Below the pieces are notes generated by a model. The model did not search any database and was not told the DNA's origin. It worked only from the letters and a program-made list of their open reading frames with translations. The position numbers and the translations under genes are program-made. From contig CAVSDJ010000001.1 in assembly GCA_963726785.1 (NCBI GenBank), forward strand, positions 564,942-628,941: a stretch of 64,000 nucleotides of DNA, in the 5' to 3' direction. This document shows, piece after piece, positions 27,724 to 38,526 of the stretch (position 1 is the stretch's first letter; each line of letters starts with the position of its first letter). Source of the DNA: DATEKX01 sp963726785. Lineage in GTDB: Bacteria; Acidobacteriota; Blastocatellia; UBA7656.

Positions 27724-28835
27724 GCTTTCACCTGCATCTTTCGCATCCCTATCCATGCAACGAGAAGAAAAAATGAGCCCAGCAGCGCAAGCGCCACGTG
27801 CGCGTGCCACACGCCACTCCACGAACTGCCGCGCAAAAATGCATCGCGTGTTATCTCGATGAAATACCGCGCAGGCACTAAGTTTGAGACCCAGCGAATG
27901 CCAGCCGGAATATTTGAAATCGGGAACATAAAACCCGGAAGTCAAAAATGAAAAAACAAAACAGACAGTAGCGACCGCTTGAATCGTAGCCGCCTGATTA
28001 GGTATCGCCGCGCCAGCCATCACGCCAAACGCGACATTGCAGAACAGATAAACAACTGTGCCTACCAGGAATGGCATCGGGTCGCCTGCAAAGCGAAGAT
28101 CGAACATCCACATCCCCAGCGCGACCACCAGCACCCATTCGGCCAGCGCGATCATAAAGAAGGCGAGCGTCTTGCCCATCAAATATTCGTGCGCCGAAAT
28201 GCTCGATACATAAACCTGCAGAATCGTTTTTTGCTCGGTCTCGCGCGACAACGCAAGCGCAGCCAGCAGCGGCGGAAACAGCGCAAGCACTACAGCAATA
28301 TCGCCCGGCCCTATGTATTTGTCAGTTTCGCGGCCGGGGTTGAACCATAACCGCATCTCGGCTTCGACGGCTGGCCTGACTGTCGTGCCGCTTGCGCCAT
28401 TCTGCGCGGCGAAAGCTTCTGTTATCGCTGCCGCATTACCTCTAAGAATATTCGCCGTGTTGGTATCAGTCGCATCAAGCAGCCATTGCACTTCGTGTCT
28501 GTCGCCCTCGCACCAGATCGCGCTCGAAGTCTTCGGGAATGATGACCACTGCGCGCACGGTTTCAGAGGCCAGCGCTTCTTCGTGTCGTCATATGCTCTG
28601 GCAACGGCACGATTCGAAAAGTCAGCGACCCCGCGACCATTTCAATATAGCTGCGCGAGCGCAGGCTCTGATCGTAGTCCTCGATGAAGACGGCCACATT
28701 CTTTACTGAAAACGAAATGGCTTTGCCGTACAGCACCAGCAGAATGAGCGGCAGCACGAGCGCAAGCGCAACCGTCAGCCGGTCACGAAATAACTGTGTC
28801 AATTCTTTGCGCGCCTGTGCGATTATGCGTTTCAT
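27720..28835 (-). CDS. ABC-2 type permease, YbhS-like, frameshifted
   Basis: First membrane subunit of the exporter. It begins MKRIIAQARKELTQLFRDRL with one helix and a periplasmic region (VAVFIEDYDQS), continues WLLDATDTNTANILRGNAAA, VEAEMRLWFNPGRE, five helices and an ending GMRKMQVKA. The ATG overlaps the stop of the double-ATPase gene as ATGA. The frame breaks near 28590, near 28495 and near 27925, each with clear homologous protein on both sides. Together with the double ATPase, the fusion protein and the second permease it gives the gene order of E. coli ybhG-F-S-R. Confidence 0.82.
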
Positions 28836-30853
28836 TTGATCTCCTTTAGTCTTCTGTTGCGACTCTGTCCTTCTTTGCGCGCCTGCTCGACGACGGCGAT
28901 GAAAACGTCTTCGAGCGAAAAGCGTTCTTCATAGGCTTCGATCACCTGAATTCCTTCATTGCTCAGTCGCTGCTTCAGGTTATTGATTCCCGTCGTCGCT
29001 TCGTCTGCGACGATCACGTGCAAACGGTCACCGAACAAAGAGACGCGCCATCGTTCCATCTCGCCTTTGAGCAGGTCTGCCGCGTGCTGTGGTTCATCAG
29101 TGATCAATTCGATCAAATGGCCCTGTTGCGCTGCTTTGATTTCAGTCGGCGTGCCTTGCACGATCATCTCGCCCGCGACCATCAGCCCGAGCCTGTTGCA
29201 CTGTTCCGCCTCTTCCAGATAATGCGTCGTTACAAGCACCGCGACGCCGCGATCAGCAAGGCTGTTGATCATCTTCCAGAACGCGCGCCGCGCGAGCGGG
29301 TCAACGCCCGAAGTCGGCTCATCGAAAAACAACACGCTCGGCTCGTGCATGATTGCCGCGCCGAATGCGACGCGCTGTTTCCAGCCGCCCGGCAATGCGC
29401 CTGTGCGCATATCGCCTCGTCCTTCAAGCCCTGAAAATTCAAGCACCCATCGCTTCTTCTCTTCGCGCTCCTCCGGCGGAACCTGATAGACGCCCGCGAA
29501 AAAATCCAAGTTCTCGTTAATCGTCAGATCGTCGTAGAGCGAAAACTTCTGCGACATATAACCGACGCGCTGGCGAACGAAGCTCGAACGCAAACTGCCG
29601 TGTTCGCCCGCCAGTTCCATCACGCCGCTCGTAGCCCCGACCAACCCGCAAAGCATCTTGATCGTCGTCGTCTTTCCCGCGCCGTTAGCTCCGAGCAAGC
29701 CGTAAATTTCACCGTATTTGATTTCGATGTTGATGCCTTTGACCGCGTGAAAACTGCCAAACCTCTTGTGCAAATCATGCGCGCCGATGGCGATGGCATC
29801 AGGCTCGCGCTCGCGGAATTTTCGCCGGTAGGGAAATGCGGGCGCTTTCAACTCGCCTCCCATCTCGCGCAGCACCGCAACGAAAGTGTTTTCAAGCGTT
29901 GGCGCAGCGATGCGAATCTCTTGAACATCGATGCCCGCCGTGGCGAGCGCCGCGCGCGTCGTACTTTCGGCGGCCTCCGTATCTTTCGCCATCACATCGA
30001 GCCTGTCTCCGAAGCGTTGCGCGTCGCCGATGCCTTCGGCCTGGCTTAGAATTTCTTCTGCGCGAGCCAGGTCTGATGCGCGAACTTCCATCCGCTCAAG
30101 TCCCGTGCTGTGGCGCAGTTCGGCAGGTGTTCCAATCTGATGAATCTGCCCTTCATATATCAGCGCGACTCGATGGCATCGCTCGGCTTCGTCGAGATAC
30201 GGTGTGGCGACGACAACCGTCATGCCTTCGGCAGAAAGACTGGCAAGCGTGTCCCAGAATTCTCGGCGCGAGACAGGATCAACGCCCGTCGTCGGCTCAT
30301 CGAGCAGCAACAGTTTCGGCTCGGTTATCAGCGCGCAGGCAAGCGCGAGCTTCTGCTTCATTCCGCCGCTCAACTTGCCAGCGAGCCGATCTCTGAAACG
30401 ATCCATGTCAAACAGCTTCAAGTAACCCATTCCGCGCCGTTCGATCTCTTTAACTGGCAGCTTTCGCAGTTCGCCCATGTAACGCAGGTTTTCATCTACG
30501 CTCAGGTCTTGATACAGGCTGAACGCCTGTGTCAGATAGCCTATTGACGAACGCGCTTCGAGCGATGTGCGACCGAATACAAGAGTCTCGCCTTCGGTCG
30601 CTTCCATAACGCCGCCGAGTATCTGGAAGACAGAGGTTTTGCCCGCGCCGTCAGGCCCGATCAGCCCGAATATTTCACCTCGCGCAATATTCAAATCAAT
30701 GCCGCGCACAGCTTCCATCTGGCCGTAGCTTTTCCGCAAGCCGCGAATGCTTATCGCAATCTCACGCTCGCTGATCGGTTCACTATCTCTAAGACCGGCA
30801 GGCATAGCCCCTTCATTAAATCCGCTTTCTGTGTTGTTAAATACTGCGCTCAT
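28832..30853 (-). CDS. ABC transporter with two fused ATPase domains, YbhF-like
   Basis: Cytoplasmic motor of the exporter, 673 residues and intact. The first ATPase (~30-270) has Walker A GPDGAGKT, signature LSGGMKQK and Walker B LLLLDEPTTG. The second (~355-600) has Walker A GANGAGKTT, a degenerate signature LPGGWKQR and Walker B VLFFDEPTSG. Domains end in a small C-terminal region each, as in YbhF. The two half-sites may be unequal because the second signature lacks the Ser. It lies 25 bases after the membrane-fusion gene, with a GGAG ribosome site, and overlaps the first permease. Confidence 0.9.
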   Translation of the reverse strand: MSAVFNNTESGFNEGAMPAGLRDSEPISEREIAISIRGLRKSYGQMEAVRGIDLNIARGEIFGLIGPDGAGKTSVFQILGGVMEATEGETLVFGRTSLEARSSIGYLTQAFSLYQDLSVDENLRYMGELRKLPVKEIERRGMGYLKLFDMDRFRDRLAGKLSGGMKQKLALACALITEPKLLLLDEPTTGVDPVSRREFWDTLASLSAEGMTVVVATPYLDEAERCHRVALIYEGQIHQIGTPAELRHSTGLERMEVRASDLARAEEILSQAEGIGDAQRFGDRLDVMAKDTEAAESTTRAALATAGIDVQEIRIAAPTLENTFVAVLREMGGELKAPAFPYRRKFREREPDAIAIGAHDLHKRFGSFHAVKGINIEIKYGEIYGLLGANGAGKTTTIKMLCGLVGATSGVMELAGEHGSLRSSFVRQRVGYMSQKFSLYDDLTINENLDFFAGVYQVPPEEREEKKRWVLEFSGLEGRGDMRTGALPGGWKQRVAFGAAIMHEPSVLFFDEPTSGVDPLARRAFWKMINSLADRGVAVLVTTHYLEEAEQCNRLGLMVAGEMIVQGTPTEIKAAQQGHLIELITDEPQHAADLLKGEMERWRVSLFGDRLHVIVADEATTGINNLKQRLSNEGIQVIEAYEERFSLEDVFIAVVEQARKEGQSRNRRLKEIK

Positions 30854-30878
30854 AATTAATCTCCGGCTATATTTTCGA

Positions 30879-32073
30879 CTACCTTCTAGCTGTTGCCACC
30901 CACTGAGTGCCTTCGACCAGCACTTCGCCGTCAGCAGGCATTCCGGGTTTTGCGAAGCCTTGAGGGTTGGTGAGCTGAATCTTCACGCCTACAACCTGTT
31001 TCACACGGTCGTCGCGAAAGTATGTGTTTTCGGGCGTGAACGAAGCCTGCGGATCAATGCGCGAGACCACAGCTTCCAAGCGCCTGTTTTGTATTCGAGT
31101 CGAGGTAGATTCGCGCGGGCTGCCCGACTCGAATGCGACCGATTTCGCCTTCGGGAATGAAGCCGCGCAGGTAAACCTGATTAAGATTGACGAGCGTCAC
31201 GATCGGCGCTCCCGCTGCAACGACCTCGCCCGGTTCCGCCGCGCGTGTAGCGATTGTGCCAGCGAACGGCGCGACTATATCAAGATCGCGGCGATTCGCC
31301 TGCGCTTCTTGAAGCCGCGACCTTGCGCGCGTGGCATCAGCTTGAGACCATGCGACCACAGATTGCGCCTGGCTGATCTGCCGCTCGATGGCGGCGACCT
31401 GCGCTGCGCGAATCGCAGGGTTTTCAAGAGTGGCTTTTGCCGCGTGGAGCGCGCCGCGCGCGGCTTCCACCTGTCGCTCGGCTGCAGCGACGACCGCTTC
31501 CTGCGTTTCGGCTGTCGTCAGATACTGTCTGCTCTCGCGCTCCGAAACGACTCCCTGCTTTACAAGCGTCATAAATTTCTCTTTGTCATACAGCGCCTGT
31601 CTGAACGAAGCGCGAGCCTGAGCAAGAGCGGCTTCGGCAGCGGCAACTTCCGCTTGCGCCTGACTGACACGGCCTTGTGCGTCTGCCTGAGACTGAGCTC
31701 ACCGACAAGCGGCTTTGCTGGAGTTGAGCTTCGAGCACGCTGATCTCCTGCTGAGCCTGTATAACTTTCGCTTCGGCCTGCGTCGACTGCCGCGTCGTTC
31801 CTGGTCTTCACGCGATTTGATCTGGTCATCATCGAGAGTTGCAATGACCTGACCGGCTTTAACCTGATCGCCTTCGCGCACGGTAATCTCGCGGATACGT
31901 CCGGGCGTTTTCGCGGCCACTGCCGCATCGTCGCTTTCTATGCGACCACTGAGCGCGATGATCTCTTTGGGCGTAGCCTGCCCGCGCAGAAAAAACCACC
32001 ACGCGAGAGTGCCCGCTATCAAAACCAGAGTTAAAATGGCCAACGGTTTAAAACGATTTTTTGCAGATTTCAT
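30879..32073 (-). CDS. HlyD-family membrane-fusion protein, YbhG-like, frameshifted
   Basis: Periplasmic adaptor anchored by one N-terminal helix (LAILTLVLIAGTLAWWFFL). A lipoyl half (SGRIESDDAAVAAKTPGRI, EGDQVKAGQVIATLDDDQI), a long Ala/Gln-rich coiled coil, the second lipoyl half (DLDIVAPFAGTIATRAAEPGEVV) and the beta-barrel (GFIPEGEIGRIRVGQPARI, SFTPENTYFRDDRVKQVVGVKI) follow in order. Three indels interrupt it, near 31790, 31700 and 31090. The last is fixed by deleting one G, giving KQRLEAVVSRIDP. It is the first gene of the exporter operon. The substrate is unknown; YbhG-type systems export cationic drugs or membrane-active compounds. Confidence 0.82.
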
Positions 32074-32152
32074 ATATCCTCTCTTGAGTTAGTTGTTATT
32101 TGACATTTGCATTTGCGAAGACTAGACATCGCGCATGCTCTCGATACATCAA

Positions 32153-32646
32153 TTATGGCAGTCCTAACTGCTTGCGAAGGCGCTCGATTTCCGTATCAAC
32201 TCTGTTGATTGCGGCTTCGAGTTGCTCGCGGTTTGAGGTAAGAAGTTCCAGTTGTTTGCTCACTCTGGCCTTTTCATTTTCAAGTCGCTTGCGCCATGTC
32301 TGGCGCAGTTCCTCCATCGGGCGCACTAAGCCCACATACAAAACCGCTTGCCGAATATTGTCGGGCAATAACTGGAAATCCAGGTCTTCAATGTGAGCTT
32401 GCAGGTTAAGCTCTTGCACCTGTAACTCAAACAGTCTCGTCCTGCAGTGATTCAGCGCGTTGTTCCGTTCGCGCTCAAAATCTCAAGGTCTGTCAGGCTG
32501 CTCAATTGCGCTTTCGCTTTAGCGTTCTCGTCAGCGTCCGACGGTCGGCTTCCTGTGATTGCGCGAAGCCTTGTGCGCCAAGCGCCAGGGTTATCAATTA
32601 ATCCAGCCAGAAAACGTGTGATTTGTATCTTGCACATCTTATTCAC
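32153..32646 (-). CDS. Coiled-coil hypothetical protein, frameshifted
   Basis: Not assigned to a family. It is about 160 residues once one missing G near 32480 is restored (LTDLEILERERNNALNHCRTRLFEL). The C-terminal half is a strong coiled coil (RKRLENEKARVSKQLELL, REQLEAAINRVDTEIERLRKQ). There is no signal peptide. It precedes the YbhG-type exporter operon by ~80 bases on the same strand and may be its first gene, but no functional link is evident. Confidence 0.55.
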
Positions 32647-32662
32647 TCCCTCTTAATTAAGT

Positions 32663-32947
32663 TCACGCGATGGAAGATGCTTTAGCGATTTCTTCCACGA
32701 TAGATTTCATCAATATGTCGCGCGCGATCAGCTCGACTCCCTGCCGCATCATTAAGCTGAGAAGTTCTTTGCCGATCTCGTCAACAAAGGTCACTTCGGT
32801 CAGATCAACTATGAAGCGTGAAGCTTCCGATGCGTTTATCGCATCACACCAGCATCGCTCTAACACCGTCGCCCACTCTCCTGCCAGCGCACCTGCCAGC
32901 TTGAAGGTCAGCGCGTTTGCGTTTGGTTGTTCAGTTATCATCAACAT
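32663..32947 (-). CDS. STAS-domain protein with Glu at the phospho-site
   Basis: Small cytoplasmic protein of 94 residues with the SpoIIAA-like STAS pattern: FKLAGALAGEWATVLERCW, then FIVDLTEVTFVDEIGKELL. Active anti-sigma-factor antagonists carry Ser or Thr in the D-S-x-G segment. Here the place is taken by acidic residues (VDEIG), so it probably cannot be phosphorylated there and may be locked in one state. It sits between a zinc-ribbon membrane protein and the coiled-coil gene on the same strand. Confidence 0.7.
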   Translation of the reverse strand: MLMITEQPNANALTFKLAGALAGEWATVLERCWCDAINASEASRFIVDLTEVTFVDEIGKELLSLMMRQGVELIARDILMKSIVEEIAKASSIA

Positions 32948-32963
32948 CTTTTTCTCTCTTTGC

Positions 32964-33410
32964 TTACTTACAATTCATCTGATTCGCAACAGCCCTGATT
33001 GCCGTATAGGCATCAATCGGCGACAGCAAAATGATGAGCAGCCAGATGGGGATTGCTATCAGTACTGCGACTATGCTCACACCAAAGCGATTCGAGTGAA
33101 GCGATGATGTTCTGGTCGCCACATTTTGCGTCAATGTTTTGACCAGCGGGCTTGAGACCGATTGGTAAGTCTCCGTTTGTATTAACGTATCGTCCAATGA
33201 GCTTGAAAGTGATTCGGAAATCTCTATCTCGTCATCGTTATTCAAGACCGTTGTCTCGCAGTGTCGCCAGCTTTCATCCGTTTCTGGCGTGACTGCGCCC
33301 GTCGTCTGAGAAATACCGCACGAGCGGCAGAAGTTGTCAGATGTTTGGAGTTCGCTCAAGCAATTGTGACATCGCTTGGCGGCTGTTTCTATCAGGCGTT
33401 GTGTAACCAT
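32964..33410 (-). CDS. Zinc-ribbon membrane protein
   Basis: 148 residues. The N-terminal zinc ribbon CHNCLSELQTSDNFCRSCG has two CxxC pairs. A Ser/Thr/Glu-rich linker follows, then one C-terminal transmembrane helix (VSIVAVLIAIPIWLLIILL) and a short tail. This zinc_ribbon plus single-helix plan is common in proteins of unknown function. The ATG at 33410 has a perfect AGGAGG ribosome site. It probably shares a message with the STAS gene 16 bases downstream. Confidence 0.7.
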   Translation of the reverse strand: MVTQRLIETAAKRCHNCLSELQTSDNFCRSCGISQTTGAVTPETDESWRHCETTVLNNDDEIEISESLSSSLDDTLIQTETYQSVSSPLVKTLTQNVATRTSSLHSNRFGVSIVAVLIAIPIWLLIILLSPIDAYTAIRAVANQMNCK

Positions 33411-33577
33411 CTTTTCAACCTCCTAAAATTCTGCCGCTCGTTTCGTGCAACAACTATCACTAGGGCAAACGTTTTGCCAAAGTGTTGCACTTCTCGCTTA
33501 AGAGATTAAATGTTGATATAAAGAGAGTTAGGCTTTATGACGGGTCGAAAGAGGGAGTTGGCGGCGTGCAGTCTGCC

Positions 33578-33622
33578 TGCCGATATGTCGGCAGTGCCAC
33601 TGCCAATGCCAACATATCGGCA
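33578..33622. terminator. Hairpin downstream of the sigma-54 activator
   Basis: TGCCGATATGT at 33578-33588 pairs with ACATATCGGCA at 33612-33622. A smaller hairpin (GGCAGT-GCC-ACTGCC) lies inside. It begins seven bases past the stop codon of the minus-strand regulator, a natural place for a terminator. No T run is obvious. Confidence 0.5.
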
Positions 33623-33628
33623 TTGGCA

Positions 33629-36321
33629 CTATGGCGCGGCGCGATGGCGTTCGATGCCCAGTTTTTTCATTCGCACTTGAAGAGTTGTTCTTTTCAGGCC
33701 GAGCCGCGCGGCTGCGCCGTTAGGGCCACCCACAATCCAATCAGTTTCATTCAAGACGCGCAGTATATGTTCGCGCTCAACTTCGTCAAGCAATGTTAAT
33801 TCGGCAGGGCTTGCGGGCGTCGCTGCATCGGATGGCGATTTAAGTGGAGAGGAAATGGATATTGCAGCTTTGGCTGGCAGCTTCAATTCCGCGAGTTGAA
33901 ATTGCAGTTCTGTTCCTTGGGTTACGATGACCGCGCGTTCGACGAAGTTTTCAAGCTCGCGTATATTGCCGTGCCAGGGATGCCGCTGCAATGCCGCGAC
34001 CGCTTCTGCCGGAATCGTCTCGATGCGCTTTTTCATCTGTCGGGCGAATTTGCTGGCAAAGAAACGCACCAGCAGCGGAATGTCTTCGGGTCGCTCGCGC
34101 AATGATGGAATGGTGATGGGGAAAACATTGAGCCGATAATACAGGTCATCTCTGAACTGACGTTCTGCGACCATGTTTTCAAGATTGCGATTCGTTGCAG
34201 CAATCAATCGGATGTCAACTTTTATTGTGCGAGTGCTCCCCAATCGCTCGAACTCTTTTTCTTGAAGAACGCGCAGCAGCTTCGGCTGAAGTTCCTGCGG
34301 TATCTCGCCAACTTCGTCAAGAAAGAGCGAGCCTTTGTTTGCAAGCTCGAATCGCCCTATGCGTTGCGCGATTGCTCCAGTGAATGCGCCTTTTTCGTGG
34401 CCGAACAATTCCGCTTCGATCAGTCCTGTCGGAATCGCAGCGCAGTTGATTTTGACAAGCGTGCGCTCGCGCCGCGCGCTCAAACTGTGAATTGCGCGGG
34501 CGATCAATTCTTTGCCGGTTCCGGTCTCTCCTTGAATCAACACAGTCGAATCGGTCGGCGCGACAGTTTCGACCTGTTTCAGAATGCGCTTTAGCGCGGT
34601 ACTCGATCCGATGATCTGCTCGAAGTCGTAAGCGGTGTTGATCTCTTCTTCGAGATAAAGTTTCTCTTCGGAGAGCTTGTTCTTGAGCGCTTCGATTTCG
34701 CGGAAAGCGAGCACATTCTCAAGCGCAAGCGCAACCTGATTGCCAATCAAGTGAAGCAGTTCCGCTTCATCTTCGGAGTAAACATGTTCGTAGAAAGTTA
34801 CTACGCCCAGAGTGCCAAGTTTGCGGCCATGCGCGATGAGCGGGACGCAGCCGCCCGATTTGAAACCGGCTTCGCGAAAGCGTTTGTTGAAATCAGTGTT
34901 GAATTGCTCGTAATCAATATTCATGAAGAACGGTTTGCCTGTAGAAAAGGTCATCCCGGTAAAGCTTCCTTCAAGAGGGATCAAATAGCCATCTTCAATA
35001 AAAGGCTTGTTATCAAGAAAGTCGTACATGTACGTGCGCAACTGATTTAGCTCCGCATCATAAATCGACAAGCCCATAAGGTCATGACTGAATTTGCCGC
35101 GCACATTGGAAGATATGATGCGTATCAGTTCTCGTAAATCGTGACGCGAGACTATGGTGTTAGTGATGTTCAGCAGCAGGCTCAAGCGGTCGCGGTCGTG
35201 CGCCAACTGGTGTTCGAGCGATGCGGGCACGCCTGAAGTTGAGCGCGTTTTCGACCGCGATTGCGATCTGCCCTGCGATCTGTGTGAGCAGTTCCGCATC
35301 CTGTTTTGTGAAAGCATTTTCGCGAAAACTCACCACATCCAACGTCCCAAGCACTCGCCCATGCGAGATGAGCGGAGCCACACAGCCGGACTTCACTCCA
35401 TCAGCAACAGTCTCGTTGTACCACGGGGGATGAAAATTTCTTAATATCTTCGCTGATTAATCAACACGGTCTGACGCGAATTAATGGCCCACTCTCCGGG
35501 CGTGCCTTCGATCGAAAACAGCGTGCCTTCTTCGAGAGATGTTCTCATTATGGAGGGCAGTTGCGGTTCCAGCGCGAACGCGCGCAACTGCCCGGATTCC
35601 TGATCGTAAAGCGTCATGGCTGCGGCATCGAGATTTATCACACGGCCCAGGCTCGCCGAGATTGCCGCGAAAACTTTTCGCAGGTCTAGGTGAGCAGTTA
35701 CGGCATTGTTGACTTCGAGGAGCAACTGCAAACTGTCACGCTCGCGAGTCAGTTGTTGTTGAGCCGCTTGCGCGCTTTCAAAGTTGAGCGCGTTATCAAC
35801 GGCCACAGCCACCTGATTAGCGACCTTTTGCATAAAGCCCAGGACTATCGTGGCCGTAGGCTGCCTCCTGCAAACTTGCGAACCCAATCGCGCCCAATCG
35901 CCGCCCCAGCCGAAGTGAGCGGAAACATGCAATAAGATTTCAGCCCGTTTTCATGCATAATCCGGTTCGCTATAGGAAAACGAGTGTCCTGAGCGGTGTT
36001 ATTTACAATCACGGGCTGCTGCGTCTGCCAGACCCAGCCTCCGGCAGCTTCCTCAACGGGAAATACATCGGGCATCGGAACACGGATGTTAAGGTTTGAT
36101 TCGAGCACGAGCATGCGCATTTTGCCGAGCGCCGCGTCGTAAAGCAAAATGGAGACGCCGTCAAACTGAACGACTGTGCGGAGATGTCTGGACAGGTCGC
36201 GCATCAGCGATGCCATGTCGCGATGCAGCGCGATTGATTCCGCGATGTCGAGCAAAGCGCGATACTGCGAAACGGTCGGTTCATTTTCGACACCGGCTTG
36301 TGTTTGCTCTGGCTCAGACAT
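33629..36321 (-). CDS. Three-GAF sigma-54-dependent transcriptional activator (FhlA-like), frameshifted
   Basis: About 897 residues. Three GAF domains in series (~20-180, ~200-400, ~420-600) are followed by an AAA+ domain with Walker A GETGTGKE, the sigma-54 contact loop GAFTGA, LDEVGEIP, and an arginine-finger region. The C-terminal Fis-type helix-turn-helix is NGAAARLGLKRTTLQVRMKKL. There is no receiver domain, so it is controlled by ligands bound to GAF rather than by phosphorylation. Frame breaks lie near 35880, 35435 and 35220. The AAA+ part is intact. Start choice between ATG 36321 and GTG 36348 is uncertain. Target genes are not evident. Confidence 0.85.
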
Positions 36322-36492
36322 ATTGGCGATGAGAATATCACTCTTCACTGCGATGGCTCAATCGCGCGGGATTCAACCTGCATGCAACAAAACCGGCTGA
36401 CGAATGCATCCTTTGATTGTTTCAAAATTGACGGGGCCGAACAGGCGACCTAAAATACAGGTCGAATAAAATTCGTGCCTGTGGAGGATTGA

Positions 36493-36930
36493 ATGTCGGA
36501 ACGACAGGAGAAGAAAGCCAAGATGCGCGAGTTACTGCTTTTCATTCCCAACCTTATGAAGCTGTTGTATGCCTTGCTCAGAGACCCGCGCGTCTCTCAG
36601 GCAGATAAGGCCATAGTGGCGGGCGTGATCATCTATGTCATCGTTCCGATTGATGTCATCCCCGACTTCATCCCGTTCATCGGGCAGATAGATGATGCAT
36701 ACCTGGTTGCCATATCGCTTTTGCGCCTGCTCAATCGCACAGAGCGCGATGTGATTGAAGATCACTGGAAGGGCAAGCCGGACATAAAAGACCTGGTGTC
36801 GAACATAGCCAGGATTGCAGACTACTTCATGCCCAAGCGGCTCAAAAATGTTTTGCATGGCCGCATAGAGCCTAAGGGCCGGTTGACCGTCATAACCGAC
36901 GAGTCTGCGGGCGAAGAGGCAAAAGCCTGA
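36493..36930 (+). CDS. DUF1232 (YkvA-like) membrane protein
   Basis: 145 residues. The DUF1232 core DPRVSQADKAIVAGVIIYVIVPIDVIPDFIPFIGQIDDAYLV contains the PIDxIPDFIPxxGxxDD signature and one or two hydrophobic hairpins. The function of the family is unknown. Some members affect membrane integrity. A GGAGG ribosome site precedes the ATG. It is convergent with mpl, leaving only ~10 bases between the corrected gene ends. Confidence 0.85.
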   Translation: MSERQEKKAKMRELLLFIPNLMKLLYALLRDPRVSQADKAIVAGVIIYVIVPIDVIPDFIPFIGQIDDAYLVAISLLRLLNRTERDVIEDHWKGKPDIKDLVSNIARIADYFMPKRLKNVLHGRIEPKGRLTVITDESAGEEAKA

Positions 36931-36940
36931 GCACGCGCGA

Positions 36941-38360
36941 TCATTGATCTGTTTGAGCGTCTTTGAAGCGCTTTTAAAAGTTTAGCGTGAATGCCGCCGA
37001 ACGAACCGTTCGACATTACAACTACAACATCATTCTCTTTCAATCGCGGAACGAGATGCGCGACGATCTCGTCTGGCGACGGGATGAAATAAGCTTCACG
37101 TCCATTCTGGCGTAGACGTTGAATCATCTCAGCCGGAGAGATTGCCATATCCTGTGTGTATCGCTCAGGGTGAAACAATCCCGCGATGATTACCTGATCA
37201 GCCTGACTCAATCCATCTTCGAACGATTGCTGAAAAGATTTGATCTGCGCTGTGTACGAGCGAGGCTCGAAGACCGCTATGATTCGATGGCCGGGATATT
37301 TTGCGCGTGCCGCTACAAGCGTTTCGTGAACCGCAGTCGGATGATGCGCGAAGTCGTCTATTACTGTGACGCCGCGAATGCGCCCGCGCACCTGCATTCG
37401 TCGTTTAACGCTTTTGAACTCGGCCATCGCTTCGGCTACAGCCTTGCGGTCGAGCCCCATCGAGTCGCAGGCTGCGATTACGGCGAGGCAATTGCGCACG
37501 TTGAACATCCCGGCAAGCGGCGTGCGATAACGCTCGAACTCGCGGCCTTCGACTTGAACTGTAAAGCTGGTCATCTCGCCCGTGAAATCAACATCAATCG
37601 CGCGCCATCGCGCGCCTTCTTCTGTGCCGAAGCTTTCGACCGGACAGAAGGCGCGGTCTTGTAGCTCTCTGACAACCGGAGAATCGAATCCTGCGATCAG
37701 GCGGCCTCGACCGGGAATCAGGTTTATCAAACGACTGAAGGCGAATTTCACCGCGTCCAAATCGCGGTAGATGTCCGCGTGATCGAACTCGACGTTGTTC
37801 AAGATGACAGTGTCGGGCAGGTAGTGCATGAACTTCGGCCCTTTGTCGAAGTAGGCCGTGTCGTATTCGTCGCCTTCGATGACGAAATAAGGACTGGCGG
37901 TCACTCGAAACGATGAATTGAAATTCTCGGCCACTCCGCCGATTAAAAACGACGGATTAGCTCCTGCCCGCTCCATCGCCCATGCCATAAGCGATGTGGT
38001 AGTCGTTTTGCCGTGCGTGCCTGCTACGACGATTGAATGATGACCGCGAATGAAGTTTTCCTTAACGACTGCGGCCATCGAGGTGTAATACATCTTTTCG
38101 TTGAGCGCGAATTCTATCTCAGGATTGCCGCGCGATATTGCGTTGCCGATGACGATCACATCCGGGCGCTCTTTGAGGTTTTCAGCCCTGTAGCCTTCGC
38201 GCACGGGAATGCCGAGCCGCTCAAGCTCAAGCGACATCGGCGGATAAACGTTTTCGTCAGAGCCTGTGACCTTGTGACCTTGCTCGACGAGCATCCCTGC
38301 GAGCGAAGCCATCGCCGTCCCGCAAATTCCAATCAAATGATAGCGCTTCTTTTCCAACAA
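36941..38360 (-). CDS. mpl: UDP-MurNAc:L-Ala-gamma-D-Glu-meso-DAP ligase (Mpl), frameshifted near its end
   Basis: Recycles murein tripeptide by joining it to UDP-MurNAc. The protein has ~472 residues. The start is YHLIGICGTAMASLAGML. The ATP site is AGTHGKTTTTSLM. The ligase core has LNNVEFDHADIY, DFAHHPTAVHETL and FEPRSYTAQ. TTG at 38360 is chosen because AGGGAGAA lies just upstream and the longer frame adds unlike residues. At the other end the raw frame runs 40 codons into the convergent DUF1232 gene. Removing one T from the run at 36972-36975 gives the ending KLLKRFKDAQTDQ and a stop at 36941, which removes the overlap. Confidence 0.88.
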
Positions 38361-38526
38361 TGTTCTCCCTGTGATCGAGTAAGATGTGAGTATAGCTGCG
38401 CGAATTTTCTTTGAAAAGTTGCGAGGGTGAATGCGCCTTGCGCGCATTCTTTATGTGTGAAAGAATTTTTCGCCGACATTGGAGTTTATCGCGAGCCAAC
38501 AGGTAATTGATTTTCAGGGGGAAGAT

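Noticed and set aside
26995..28491. 498-residue ORF spanning two ABC permease genes
   Set aside because: The middle part is out-of-frame translation. The true end of the first permease and the true ATGA start of the second lie inside it; indels created the long frame.
27346..31743. Several plus-strand ORFs of 120-240 residues
   Set aside because: All are antisense shadows of the YbhGFSR-type exporter genes, favoured by their codon bias.
36822..36940. 40-codon overlap of mpl with the convergent DUF1232 gene
   Set aside because: It arises from one extra base in a T4 run. The corrected frame ends at 36941, just beyond the neighbour.
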